From NCBI GenBank assembly GCA_021018995.1, contig CM037598.1, forward strand, positions 78,324,671-78,388,670: a stretch of 64,000 bases of DNA. Direction: 5' to 3'. This stretch comes from Chloranthus sessilifolius. Taxonomy: Eukaryota; Streptophyta; Magnoliopsida; Chloranthales; Chloranthaceae. Shown one piece after another: positions 20,398-31,318 of the stretch; the stretch's first letter is position 1, and every line of letters begins with the position of its first letter. The position numbers and the translations under genes are program-made. The notes beneath the pieces are model-generated. The model ran no database searches. It saw nothing but the letters and a program-made list of their open reading frames with translations, and had not been told where the DNA came from.

Positions 20398-21350
20398 CTG
20401 TGACGGGGCTAATACTCGAGCTTGCAGCATGGTGCGTGTGGCAAGACATGTGGTGCCAGGAGGGCAAGCGACATGGGGCCAAGTGGGCCTGGCGACGTGG
20501 TCGCGCTGCGAGGACACGACACGGTCGCATGGGGGTAGGACGCGGAGCGTCACGGTCGTGACACGGACGCGACATAGCCAAGGTGGGCTAGCGATGCAAG
20601 AGGCGTTGCGGTATGTCAAACCAAGGGGTTTGAGGTTCTCCTGCCATTCTGGTTGAATGACTGTTTTACCCTTATATAGGGGAAGGGAGCTTGAGAGCTA
20701 TTTCCCCGCATACGGGGCCTTGCGTTGTCAGAGGGGGCGCAAGTGTCTCCTAGGCCTGAAAGGGTGGGTCTAGGAAGTCGACGCAGCTATGTCGTGTGGA
20801 ACCTGGGTGAGGTTGAAGTATGGTTCCGGACTACACGTCGCGGTGCATACGGCTGGACAACCTCGCGTGAGAACACCAAGGCGCTGCGTGGGACTCAGTG
20901 GAGCACGCGAGCGCGAGGCACAAGGCTGTGGGCTTGGTTCGGTATGTGAGCAAGACATGGTGGCATGGGAAGCTGCATGTCAAGACCGTTGCGAGCGAGG
21001 TACTAGTGCAGTGCACAGGGTGAAGCTTGAGCAGACCAAGTTAGCGCAACGGTGCAAGTTGCGTGTCGTAAGGGACACGATGAGCTGAATGGTAGGGCGT
21101 GAAACAGAGGTAACCATATTGGGGGAGTTCCCGTCCTCTAGGCGGGTGGTATCAGAGCTGATGTGCAGATGGGTTGGCTTCGTTGCACGCGGTAGCGAAG
21201 CACCGCGCGGGTTGAAAGCGCGTCGAAGGACACTCCCGCGACAGTTGGTATCAGAAGTAGGTTGACCTAGCGAAGCGTGCGTTAGGTGCCGCACGAGACT
21301 GAGGTTGCGGAAGTGCGACCCCGTGACAACACGCCGATTCAAACTAGTCA
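20398..21350 (+). other. GC-rich block, possible LTR and leader of a retroelement
   Basis: This kilobase is much richer in G and C than its surroundings. It opens with TGTGACGGGG, carries a TATA-like TTATATAGG at 20672-20680 and, at 21147-21158, TGGTATCAGAGC, an exact match to the primer-binding site complementary to initiator-methionine tRNA. A second, imperfect copy (TGGTATCAGAAG) is at 21246-21257. That suggests an LTR followed by a leader, with no coding domain downstream. A clear CA end and the partner LTR are missing. It could instead be a fragment of a non-autonomous element. Confidence 0.4.
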
Positions 21351-21603
21351 ACAACTTAACGTAAGTGTAACTCGAGTTGAAAAGAAAGAATCTTTAATTG
21401 TAAATAAAGGTACTGTAACGGATGTAATTACAACATCACCACAACGATGCATTTGTCACAAGGGAACCTTCATTTGTTGTTTCCAAATTAGTAAAAGAAT
21501 CTTTGGTTGTAAATAAAGGTACCCCTAAAGGATATATATTGACCAATCTCGTTGAAAACAATCCATTTATTGATAAGGAACCTTTATTTGCACTAATCAA
21601 ATC

Positions 21604-21855
21604 TTTGAGGGCTGAAAATTATAGACTACTTTGATTAATACAATGGAGCGCGCTTTTTTTCCAAATCTTTCACACGATATATTGTGAGATTATGAGTATA
21701 TCATCATACGGTCAGGTTTTATTTCATGTGATACATCCTAAAAAATGATTTGAAAATTACGTTTGAGCATGATGTGTGTCACGTGATTTTTGGATTATTT
21801 TTGTAGGATCTACTTCATGTTTAGTAAAAATGGACCGTCTTATGATACACCCTAA
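21604..21855. repeat. Copy of the dispersed fold-back repeat beside copia
   Basis: Carries CCAAATCTTTCACACGATAT, ATTGTGAGATTATG, CATCATACGGTCAGG and TTTATTTCATGTGATACA. It ends directly at the copia 5' LTR, so the element may have inserted into it. Confidence 0.65.
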
Positions 21856-22151
21856 TGGAATTCTAGTTAAACTGAATTTTATACATAAATTAGGTGTTAG
21901 TGATTAGCATAGAGGTCTAAGTTGTTAAAATAAAATATTTAATAGTTGAAGTGAGTCTAGGAGAATTGGTCTTTAGGCGGTTGAGGAGTTTGTTTTTTAT
22001 TAGAACTTTCTAGTTTTAAATTTCAAGTATTATTAGGAGTCTGTGGAGATGTTTATTATTCAGACTTTGATTTCTTAATAAAAAGCTTGAGTTTAGTTTT
22101 GCTATATACAACAACAATTGTGCGATCGATTTTAGTGGTGTAACACTAACA
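21856..22151 (+). repeat. Copia 5' LTR
   Basis: 296 bp from TGGAATTCTAGTT to AACACTAACA. The end lies two bases before the primer-binding site. The start is set by alignment to the 3' copy. Confidence 0.8.
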
Positions 22152-22153
22152 AG

Positions 22154-22166
22154 TGGTATTAGAGCC
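22154..22166 (+). promoter_or_regulatory. Copia primer-binding site
   Basis: TGGTATTAGAGCC, one base off the standard complement of initiator-methionine tRNA. Confidence 0.8.
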
Positions 22167-22207
22167 ATGTTCGTTGTTCAAATTCGTAGGCAGGCATAAA
22201 TTTTTTA

Positions 22208-23104
22208 TTGATTGAGATGACATCTAGATTGATTCAACCACAACTTCCGAAGTTTAGCGGGAAATTTTTTTATCGCTGGTGTATTCAGATGAAAGTCCTG
22301 TTTGGGTGCCAAGATCTATGGGAGATCGTTGAAAACGGGTATGTTGAACCTGTCGATCAAGCTGCATACGCTGCTCTATATCAGGTCCATAAGGACGCAT
22401 TGAATTAGAGAATCACAAGAAGGACATGAAGGTTTTAGTTTTTATTTATCAAGCCATAGACGAAGTAGTTTTTGAACGAATTTCGATGACAGAAACGATG
22501 AAAAAGGTGTGAGAGATTTTAGAAAATTCTTACAAAAGTGATGCGAAAGTCAAGCATGATAGATTGCAAACTTTGAGGCGCGAGTTTGAGACTCTTCATA
22601 TGAATAATTTCGAAATGGTGTCAAATTATTTTTCACGGGTTCTTGCAGTAGCGAACCAGTTACGTGTGAATGGAGAACAACTCGATGATTTGCGTATTAT
22701 GAAAAAAATCATGCGAACTTTAGCTGCCCGATATGAGCACGTGGTTGCGACGATCGAAGAAGGAAATGTTCTATCGACCATGACGATAGATGGGTTGATG
22801 AGATCTCTAAGCTCTCATGAACATCAAATGAATCAAAGGAGTTCTATTTTCTCAGAGCATACTCTTCAGAGTTAGGTTACCATTGGAGGAAGAGGTAGTT
22901 CGAATCACGGTCGAGGCCGCGGTTGAGGAAGAGGTGACAAATTTTATTCCTCAAATAAATGAGACAAAGGTGATTATGGAAGAAAAATCCATAAAACAGA
23001 CAAATATCCAAGTGGTGAAAACCAAAAGTTTGATAAATCGTGGATTCAGTGCTTTCCGTGCAAATCACTACAAATCTACATGTAAAGTCAAATTGCCTGA
23101 TTAG
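22208..23104 (+). pseudogene. Copia gag and zinc knuckle
   Basis: The gag region (retrotransposon gag of the copia type) is visible as QPQLPKFSGKFFYRWCIQMK, LFGCQDLWEIVENGY, LRREFETLHMNNFEMVSNYF and LRIMKKIMRTLAARYEHVV. Stops at 22406 and 22515 break it. The zinc knuckle near 23050 (CFPC, then HYKSTCKV in another frame) has lost its spacing through a small deletion. Gag would package the RNA into virus-like particles. Confidence 0.85.
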
Positions 23105-23139
23105 ATTTCTGAGCATGCAAATTATGTGCGGGATGAAGA

Positions 23140-24420
23140 ACCCAAACAACTATTGTTAGCTTACAAAACCGATACAGAAGAGAAGCAAACATATGATATT
23201 TAGATACTGGGTGTAATAATCACATGTGCGGGAAGAAGGATCTCTTCTCTCGATTGGACAAATCTGTTCGTGGCGAAGTGAGTTTTGGAGATAGATACAA
23301 AATTTTTTGATGGGGAAATGAATGACTCCGATACGATACAAAAATGGGTCTAGTCAATTTATTTATGATGTCTTCTATGTTCTTGGTCTTCATTGGAATT
23401 TGCTAAGCATGAGACAACTTTCAAAAAAAGGGACATAAAATTCAGATTCAGAACGGGGTTTGCACCATTACAGATGGTAAGAATATGTCAATAGCAAAGG
23501 TTCATATGAATAAAAATCGTGTGTTTCCTATGTCAATCCAAAATGAAGTTCTGCAATGTTTTGCTTCAAAGGTGAATGATACAAATTGGTTGTTCCGTTA
23601 CGGGCACCTTAATTTTAATGGTATGAAATTGCTCTATAGGAAGAAGATGGTTATTGTGTTACCATACATCGAGTCGGCTGATAACTTGTGTGAAGGTTGC
23701 TTGTTGGGCAAACGACACAATGGCCCCTTTCCTGTTAGGAAATGGTAGAGAGCCAAGTAGCCATTGTAGATTGTCCACTCCGATATTTGTGGGCCGATGG
23801 AGTTATCGTCTTATGGAGGTAACAAGTATTTTATTATCTTCATTGATGATTTAACTTGAAATGTATTGATTTATTTTTTGAAGAAAAAATCAAAGGCTTT
23901 CGAAGTCTTTAAAAAATTTAAAGCTTTTGTGGAAAAATAGAGTGAGTTTTATGTAAAACCCTAAGGATTGAAAGGGGAGGTGAGTACACCTCAAATCAGT
24001 TCTCTGAATTCTATCGACATCATGGAATCAAACATCAATTGATTGTCAATTATTCACCTCAGTAGAACGAGATAGCAGAAAGGAAAAATAGGACCATTGT
24101 GGAAATGGCCAAAAGCTTGTTGAAAGCAAAATCTTTGTTTTGGGCAGAAGCTATTTCATGTTTAGTTTATATTTTGAAAAGAAGTCCTACTAAAATTGTT
24201 TGAGATCTCACACCTCAAGAAGCATGGAGTGGTCAAAAACCTGACGTTTCCTACTTCGAAGTGTTTGGGTGTGTTGCATATGCCCATGTGTTAGATAAAA
24301 AGAGACGAAAGTTTGATGATAAAAGTAAAAAATGTTTATTTATCAGGTACAATTCTTGCACTAAGGGTTACAAGTTGTATGACCCAGAGACTTGTGATTA
24401 GAAGTTTAGAAGTGTCCAAA
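23140..24420 (+). pseudogene. Copia protease and integrase
   Basis: The aspartic protease site reads LDTGCNNHMCGKKDLF at about 23200, followed by GEVSFGDRYK. The GAG-pre-integrase domain follows at 23485-23748 (WLFRYGHLNFNGMKLL, CEGCLLGKRHNGPF). The integrase core is spread over several frames to 24400: IAERKNRTIVEMAKSLL contains the third catalytic acid, then WAEAISCLVYILKRSP and VFGCVAYAHVLDKKR. Stops occur throughout. Confidence 0.82.
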
Positions 24421-24737
24421 GAAGAGAAGAAGTAGTTCAGTTTGAACACTGATGATAATGATAACTATGAAGAAAGTGCAGAGCCTTCCGTTTTTCTAGT
24501 GTACCGACTTCTCCCAGTCCGTCAAGTGGTCCTAGTTCATTGCCTTTATCACCTATCCTAGAGGAGTGCTCGAGTCATCCTAAGCGTACTCAGATTTTTT
24601 CGGCATGCCTCTAAGATTGTGTGGTGACTAAATATACTGATATTTTCGATGAGGAGTTGATCAATTTTGCGCTGTTTTCAGATTGTGATCCAGTGAGCTT
24701 TGAAGAAACTTCTCATGACAATGGTTGGATCTAAGTT

Positions 24738-26179
24738 ATGGATGAAGAAATCTATTCCATAGAGAAGAATGATACTTGGAAGCTTACTACACTTCCTAAA
24801 GGAAAGAAAACGATCGGTGCTAAGTGGGTTTACAAAATCAAGTACAAGCTTGATGGAGAGGTGGACCATCCCAAAGCAAGGTTGGTTACCAAAAGGTATA
24901 AACAAAAGTTAGGTATTGATTACTACGACCAATTGTTAGACTTGATACATTCGTATGATTGTTGCTTTGGCCGCACAACAAAAGTTGAGTATTTTTCAGA
25001 AGGATGTAAAATATGTGTTCTGAACGGTGTGCTAGAAGAGGTCTTTGTTTAACAACCTTCGGGCTATGTGCAAAAGGGTGCAAAAAATTAGGTATACAAA
25101 TTGAATAAGGCCTTGTATGGTTTGAAACAAGCGCCTAGGGCATGGTACACACGTATTGATGCTTATTTTCATAAGCATATATTTCAAAAGTGTTTTTATG
25201 AGCATACGTTATATACCAAATCTAATACTCAAGGTGATCATTGTTTTCTTATATGTTGATGATTTGATCTTTACGAGAGACAATATGAAGATGTTTTAAG
25301 AATTTAGGGAGGCCATGGTTAGCCAATTTGAGATGACAAATTTGGGTCTTATGAGATATTTTTTGGGAATTGAAGTTGTGCAATCTAAAGATAAAATTCT
25401 TCTTTCTCAGAAGAAATATGCTCTGGATGTCTTAAAACAATTCAAGATAGAATCGTGCAAGTCTATCAGCACTCCAATGCAGGAGTGATTGAGTTTGGAT
25501 AAGGATGGAAGTGATGAATGTGCGAATCCAACTTATTTCAAGAGGATAGTAGGAAGCCTTTGCTATTTGACTTCTACTAGGCCAAATATTGTATTTGGAG
25601 TTGGACTTGTAAGTCGGTTTATAGAAACTTCGAAGCAATCACATTTACAAATCGCAAAGAGGATCCTACTGTATATGAAAGGTACACAAAATTTGGGTAA
25701 TTTTTATTCTTCTTCAAACAGTAGAGTTTGTTGGCTACATGGATAGTGATTGAGCTGGTGATGTTGATTAGTGAAAAAGAACTTCGGGATACCATTTTCG
25801 TTTTGGCTTGGGAATATTTTTGTGGCCTTTAAAGAAGCAAGTGGTTGTTGCTCTTTCTATGACGGCGGTCGAGTACATAGCCGCCGCTCATAGTGCGTAT
25901 CAAGCAGTGTGGCTAAGACGGATGCTTAGTGAGTTAAGTCACAAGCAAGAAGTTCCTATAAAGATCTTTTCTGATAACAAATCGATGATAGAGTTGACAA
26001 AGAGTCCACTTTTTCATGGTAAAAGCAAGCATATTGACATTAATTTGGTGAAAGATTGTGAGATCGAGGTTGATTATTGTAAGTTCGAAGATCAGGTGGC
26101 GGACATTTTCATGAAGCCGTTAACATTTGAAGTCTTCGAAAGAATGAAGAACATAATAAGGATGAAAAATCTAGTTTAA
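24738..26179 (+). pseudogene. Copia reverse transcriptase and RNase H
   Basis: RT starts with NDTWKLTTLPKGKKTIGAKW and VYKIKYKLDGEVDHPKARLV, continues in other frames with [14 protein letters not shown] and holds the YVDDLI catalytic block near 25253. RTGPTYFK-like words and GSLCYLTSTRPNIVFGVGL follow. RNase H at 25808-26179 reads MTAVEYIAAAHSAYQAVWLR and FHGKSKHIDI. The last 123 codons are still open and end 10 bases before the polypurine tract. Confidence 0.87.
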
Positions 26180-26189
26180 GGGAGGCTAA
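26179..26189 (+). promoter_or_regulatory. Copia polypurine tract
   Basis: AAGGGAGGCTAA directly precedes the 3' LTR. Confidence 0.7.
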
Positions 26190-26375
26190 TAAAATTCTAG
26201 TTAATCTGAAATTTTATACTTAGATTAGGTATTAGTGATTAGTATAAAATTCTAAATTGTTAAAATAGAATATTTAATAGTTGAAGTGATTCTAGGAGAC
26301 TAAGTCTTTAAGGGGCTTAGGAGTTTGTTTTTTATTAGAACTTTCTAGTTTTAACTTTCAAGTATTATTAGGAGT
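26190..26375 (+). repeat. Copia 3' LTR, truncated
   Basis: Matches the first 185 or so bases of the 5' LTR, from TAAAATTCTAGTT to TATTATTAGGAGT. The last 110 bases are lost. The opening dinucleotide is TA rather than TG. Confidence 0.8.
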
Positions 26376-26761
26376 ATTTAATTTTTTTCTATATATGTTG
26401 TCCAATCAGATATAGGTAACTCTATTTATAGCGTATGATTTCTCCTTTTTAACCTTGGTTTTATTTGCTTGAATTGTTGACTGCTTTGAATAAGATGATA
26501 AAGACTATTTTTCTTCCCAATCTTCTACATAATTGATCTTGAGATCATGAACCTACCATCGGACGGTCAGATTTTTATTCTAGATGACATATATCCCAAA
26601 GGTTAACATAATCATGAAAGGCCATCAATATGGTTCTTAGACTACTTTCTGACATATGTAACATCGAATCAAAATTTTATATGCAACCACGTGTATCTTG
26701 TGTGCACTGCCCCTTATATATATATCGGCCAATATTAAAGTTTCCTTTTAGGCTTGGGCCT
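26376..26761. other. Repeat fragments, no gene
   Basis: Holds another diverged copy of the dispersed fold-back repeat at about 26466-26600 (GACTGCTTTGAATAAGATGA, TTGAGATCATGAACC, ATCGGACGGTCAG). Nothing coding. Confidence 0.6.
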
Positions 26762-26917
26762 CACTACAAAAAATAAGACTATTAGCGGCTATTAGTCTTG
26801 TCGCTACAAAAACTGCCGTTACAAAAATAATAGCGGCAGCTTTTTGTAGCGACAGGACTAATAGCGGCAGTTTTTTATTAAAAAAATCTGCTGCTAATAG
26901 TCTTATTTTTTGTAGTG
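26762..26917. mobile_element. CACTA-type MITE, copy 3
   Basis: 156 bp with ends CACTACAAAAAATAAGACTA / complement and internal TAGCGGCAG repeats. Flanking triplets are CCT and CAT, one mismatch. Confidence 0.85.
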
Positions 26918-27362
26918 CATGTAGCACAATGGAAGGTTGACAATATTACAATCTCAACTTTGAATATTCGAGTCCAACTTACCTATAAAAAAAGTATTTT
27001 TTTTTAAATATTAAACAAATAAAATAATATATTTGTTACTAAAAGGGTATTTTTGATATTTTATCTAGTTCATATCGGTTATTGTAGGGTCAAATAGCAT
27101 ATCATATCGAATGGGGCCTAAACCCGGTACATTTCGGCTGATCCCCATACAATTTGACTCGACTTACATACGGTCCACACACGTCGGAATTGAGCTTGTT
27201 GTTGGCTACTTGACTAGACTTACATACGGTCCAATCCACGAATTGAGGTTCTTGTTCAGCTTCAACGGCAATGGGCCTGCACCGAGCCCAAGCATCGGGT
27301 CCATATTGGAACTAGGATTTATTATTATTATTATTATTTTATTTATTCAGAGTCTATTATTA
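26918..27362. other. No gene; ATT microsatellite
   Basis: Contains a (ATT)n run at about 27320-27338. The 94-codon frame at 27111 has no family features. Confidence 0.5.
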
Positions 27363-27762
27363 GGAAGCCATTACTTGCACACGCTTTTTAAGTGATTGCA
27401 CCGAGGTTAAAGAAAGACCTTCTATTTTAGGGACATGTGACATGCGAAAACGCAATCTAGGTCGTCTGATTTAAAGTTCATGATCTATAAATCCTTAGTG
27501 GTTAAGATTAGAGCAAAACACGATATTTACCATATAATATATTATTATTAACTGTTGAATCAAATAATAGCCTTTGACTATATTTAATCACATGATTAAG
27601 ATTATATTTTATGCCAATCTTATTTGCTAGAGATCTATAGATCACGAACTTTAAATCGGACGACTTAGATTGTATTTTCACAAGTCACATGTCCCTAAAA
27701 TATAAAATCTTTTTTTAAACTTGATACAATCACTTAAAAAAAGAGTGCAAGTAATGGCTCCC
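27363..27762. mobile_element. 400-bp MITE with perfect 9-bp TSD
   Basis: The ends GGAAGCCATTACTTGCAC and GTGCAAGTAATGGCTCCC are inverted, with arms of about 135 bases (TTTTAGGGACATGTGAC, CGTCTGATTTAAAGTTC). The 9-bp flanks CTATTATTA at 27354-27362 and 27763-27771 are identical. This is the form of a Mutator-like MITE. A loose extra end, GCGCAAGTAATGGCTCGCC, lies at 27789-27807. Confidence 0.9.
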
Positions 27763-28037
27763 CTATTATTATTATTTTAAAAAACTGAGCGCAAGTAATG
27801 GCTCGCCTATTATTATTATTATTATTATTTGGTGGACCTTGTGAATCTCTAGGGCCATTAGCACTAGACCTCCGTGATGACCAAAGGGAGTTTAAAACCT
27901 TCTGACCAGGGGCAGGAATCTAACACCTCATAAAGAGCTAGGCAGCTTCTATGCGGCCTACGTGCACTCCAATATAATTAATAAGTTCAACACTTCAACT
28001 ACATTCGCACTTACCATATTACTAAGGGCACCGAAGT
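27763..28037. other. ATT microsatellites, no gene
   Basis: ATT runs near 27765-27775 and 27808-27829. No coding signal. Confidence 0.5.
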
Positions 28038-28330
28038 TAAAACATTGACTTCCATGAATTAGAGATGACGATCGTTTTTCATCCTATTCTTCACACAAGG
28101 GATGTTATATAAGACCATGGCTCTAATTAGACGCTCAAATTTTTATTCCTCATGACATACATCCCAAAAAGATATAAAAATCTTAATCATGCTTAAATGT
28201 AATTTTCAAGTCATTTTTTGGGATATGTGCTGCGTGAAATAAAAAACTGACCATCTGATGACATGCCAGTGTTCTCAAGATCCATTATTGTTTGAGAAAT
28301 TTAGGACGGAAATGAACTTTCACTATGTGA
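28038..28330. repeat. Fold-back copy of the dispersed repeat
   Basis: The left arm (GAGATGACGATCGTTTTTCA, GACATACATCCCAAAAAG) and right arm (TTTTTTGGGATATGTGC, AAAAACTGACCATCTGATG) are inverted around TCTTAATCATGCTTAAATG. It is a whole, degenerate member of the family found at 15814-16219. Confidence 0.7.
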
Positions 28331-28404
28331 AAAAGCCAAAAAAATCACTGCCTTAAACAGTGATTTTTTCAAAATACCACTATCTTTGACAGTGATTTTT
28401 TTTC

Positions 28405-28560
28405 AAAAAATCATTGCCCTAAACAGTTGTAAAAAATGGAGTGATTTTTTTTTACTACTATACAAGACAGTAGTTTATGAACTTCATAAACCACTGTCTT
28501 GTATAGTGGTAAAAAAAAATCACTCCTTTTTTTACAACTGTTTAGGGCAGTGGTTTTTTT
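28405..28560. repeat. Long near-perfect hairpin
   Basis: Arms of about 75 bases are inverted around TTTATGAACTTCATAAA (28475-28491). The left arm reads CCCTAAACAGTTGTAAAAAA then TACTATACAAGACAGTAG; the right arm mirrors it. A shorter related stem (CACTGCCTTAAACAGTG) lies just left, at 28347-28363. It may be a MITE. Confidence 0.85.
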
Positions 28561-30540
28561 ATGTAAATTTTTTTTAAAAAAAATATATATATTTAAAAAA
28601 AAAAAATAATTATGTCGACAATTTTTTATGCAATTTTTTTTATTTTTTTTATGCTTTTTTTTAATGCAATTTTTTTTATGCTTTTTATAATACTTTTTTA
28701 TAATACAATTTTTTAATACTTTTTTAATACTGGTTCCATAGTTGCAGAAAGGGCAGCTGAATCACATCCATGCTGAAGAGAGTGCAAATACTCCCAACAT
28801 GTTAGGCTAAGTGTCAAGCGCCTTGGGATGAAGGCAATTGCAGATTCAACGCCCAAAGATTGCCTAGACGATAAACTTTGAATAGAGACTGAATTTTGGA
28901 AGTTCAGTATACTGTAATTTTACTTTTGTTTGCATTGCAGATAGACTGAATTTAGTAGGACTTTCATATGAATTTTGGTTAGGGTCCTTGTAAATACATT
29001 TTTTTGACAAATGTAAATTTGTTGAGTCCTTATTAGTTTGTATTGTAGATCAAGTTATCATTGAATAAGAAAAGCTACTCTAATAAGAAACCACTTAAGG
29101 AGAAAAGCTAAACAGATTAAATGAATAAATTGAATAAAAGAGCTTTTCTCACCTCAAATCATTTTTTCAAAATGAAAATTGATGTTCATAACTGTTGGTT
29201 AGATCTGACAAGAAGCCCAAGGTTAAAAGGGAGACCCACACACAAGTGCACATGCACGCACCTGAACCTGCATCCACACCATGGGATTAGATCAAGAAAG
29301 TTCTAATCACCGATCATTCGCCCAACAATAGTGTGTGATTTCATGGACCCCGCCGAGAGACATGATATATTGATATCCATCTCGGCCAAATCCCAAATTA
29401 CAAGACATCTCTTCCAACACATTTTGTTTCAGCCAAGATTTTAAGCACAACCCTTTTGGGTAATCAGTAAACTGGTATTCATGATTCAATATAGGTGGCA
29501 CTAACTCTAATCAACCCATGAACCCTCTTAAGACCCTTTCACTGCATTAGAATCCAGTTGACCATGGAAATTAAAATAAACAGCATAAAATTATATAAAA
29601 AATTTGCTTACAGATCAATAACTAAGAAATCGATGACTTGTAATTTCAAAATAGAAACAAAACTCAAAAAGAATCATGAGTGTGTAAAACTAAATGTCAT
29701 TTATGACGGCTTATAGCTTGAGCACTTGTGGGCAATGCTTTTACTAGAACGCAGAGATTGCTTTCAACAAAACTGACTGACATTAAGGATGCCAAAATGC
29801 ATGTCTGATGTGCCAAATTCCTCACTCAAAGTCAGTTCACTTTCTTTTTATCAAAGTAGATACCTCCAATCTGTCGATGAACAGAAACATTTGTGTCACT
29901 TTATATGGTGGAATCTGCATTTGATTAAACAAATGGTATCACTTTAGGTTTGTCTTATTAGAAACTGATGATTGGTGTTCTAAGAATGTTCAAAAACGAT
30001 CGAGAACGTCTGATTCAAAAGATCAGAAAATTAGTTGAACTAAGACAGCTAAGCACGCTTAGATGGCGGGGTAATCAAATTGCAAGTTGGATGAACCAAA
30101 CAAAGAGACAGATAAGTAGGTAGCAAAGCAAATGACCTTAAATTAGAGGGATGATGTGTGGGTGAGATGGCCAATCCAACCCATATTGTCTATAACAATC
30201 GGACACATTGGCTTGAATCAAGGGGAAGACACCAAACAAGAGCTTTGGGATTAGGACAACATAAGGAGACAATGTGGATTAAAGAAAGAGTTTAATTAGA
30301 GAGATCTCAGCTAAAACCACGGATCTAAGGAATTACTTGGGATGTGTAAATGAGCGTTCATGTGGCAGCCTATTTATTAGTCTAAGAGGGTGCAATGAGC
30401 TGTCCTACACAGGAACTAGACAAATCACAAGTTATGCAATGTTTGCTATTTTATCATTAAGTTCCAACAACTTGGTGTCAAATTAAATTCCCATGATTTG
30501 ATATAATTAAGCAATGACATAAAGGTTTTTCAAATAAATA
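28561..30540. other. Unresolved; possible captured gene fragments
   Basis: Starts with T-rich low-complexity sequence to about 28735. Then comes a more balanced stretch whose base use looks genic. The minus strand at 29307-29501 is open for 64 codons (EEMSCNLGFGRDGYQYIMSL), and a GT donor-like ATTGATCTGTAAGC lies near 29617 on the minus strand. I recognise no family here. It lies in the same block as the named gene fragments. Confidence 0.3.
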
Positions 30541-30543
30541 CAC

Positions 30544-30613
30544 CTCGGGCTCAAAGGTTCTTCCATTAACATCTTGAGGAGATGGCTTATGTAATCCCTC
30601 TCAATAATTCCAA
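30544..30613 (-). pseudogene. Splice-bounded exon fragment, unknown gene
   Basis: On the minus strand a typical acceptor (CTTTTGTACAG) precedes 70 bases that are open (GIIERDYISHLLKMLMEEPL) and end at CCCGAG followed by a GTGTAT donor. The splice edges and open frame argue for a real exon. I do not recognise the protein. It lies downstream of the BOR-like exons in the same orientation, but the sequence is not one I know from boron transporters. Confidence 0.45.
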
Positions 30614-30708
30614 CTGTACAAAAGAAATGCATCAGTTGAGCAGACAACATACTTACATGTTTTGACCCTCGAGATGCATTCATGCAAACTTAAAATTAAA
30701 ACAACTTG

Positions 30709-30871
30709 CACTATAAAAAATAAGGCCATTAGCGGCATTTTTTTGTAGTAAAAAACTACCACTATTAACAAAAAAACTATTAAGACTATTAGCGGCAAAG
30801 GTATTAGCGACAGTTTTTTTGTTAATAGTGGCAGTTTTTGGCTGCCGCTAATAGTCTTATTTTTTGTAGTG
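30709..30871. mobile_element. CACTA-type MITE, copy 4
   Basis: 163 bp, ends CACTATAAAAAATAAGGCCA / TTATTTTTTGTAGTG, flanked by a perfect 3-bp TSD (TTG). It inserted into the gene-fragment block between the BOR-like and the unknown exon. Confidence 0.9.
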
Positions 30872-30921
30872 TTGTAGAATGATGGAGTTCATCCGTAACC
30901 TTTTGGACTAGGTGAGATTAC

Positions 30922-31147
30922 ATTTTGAGCTGTGGCTACAAGTCGATTACAAAAGCAGATCCAGAAATTAAGTGTTGCATATTTATTACTAATCTGAAAA
31001 GGGTAAGTCTTGTATCGTTGCTGAATTGAGTAGAAGGTTTTGATTGCATACCTGATGCTTAAGGGTAGCCAGAACCTTTGTATGCATTGGTGACTGTGGG
31101 ATAACAAAATTTAAGTGGGGGATCCCAAGAAGACCACACAATATGCC
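30922..31147 (-). pseudogene. BOR-like: BOR-type boron transporter, two exon fragments
   Basis: On the minus strand an acceptor (TTTTGCATGGCAG) precedes a 96-base exon at 31147-31052. It encodes 32 residues including IPQSPMHTKVLATLKHQ and ends at a GTATGC donor. That phrase is characteristic of plant BOR borate exporters (SLC4 family), in the region after the last membrane helices of the first half. A second piece at 30958-30922 reads NRLVATAQ, the family's next block, after a one-base insertion and with no clean acceptor. The gene is only a fragment: the membrane domain and C-terminal part are absent. In the living family the protein moves borate across the plasma membrane. Confidence 0.82.
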
Positions 31148-31318
31148 CTGCCATGCAAAAAAAATTAGCTTTAATCGAGGTTACCCAATTCACTCATTAG
31201 CTAGTTCGAATTGTTTCTCTCAATTTCAACCGAACATAGATTGAACCATAGGACCAAACTGACGACAAAGCTGGTAAATTAATCGTAGAATATAATCGGA
31301 GAAAAGTAGTAAGTGAAC

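Larger units (their letters stand above)
21856..26375 (+). mobile_element. Ty1/copia retrotransposon, decayed
   Basis: The order is 5' LTR, methionine-type primer-binding site, gag, zinc knuckle, protease, integrase, RT, RNase H, polypurine tract and a truncated 3' LTR. Protease-integrase-RT order makes it Ty1/copia. Both LTRs share GTTTGTTTTTTATTAGAACT and many other words but differ at about one in ten positions, so the insertion is old. Numerous stops and shifts break the polyprotein. Confidence 0.9.

Noticed and set aside
20378..21354. Several overlapping open frames in the GC-rich block
   Set aside because: They overlap on both strands, as expected of GC-rich non-coding DNA, and none resembles a protein family.
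28740..28850. Plus-strand exon after an acceptor-like TTGCAG (KGQLNHIHAEESANTPNMLG)
   Set aside because: Ends in a stop after 20 codons, and no family recognised.
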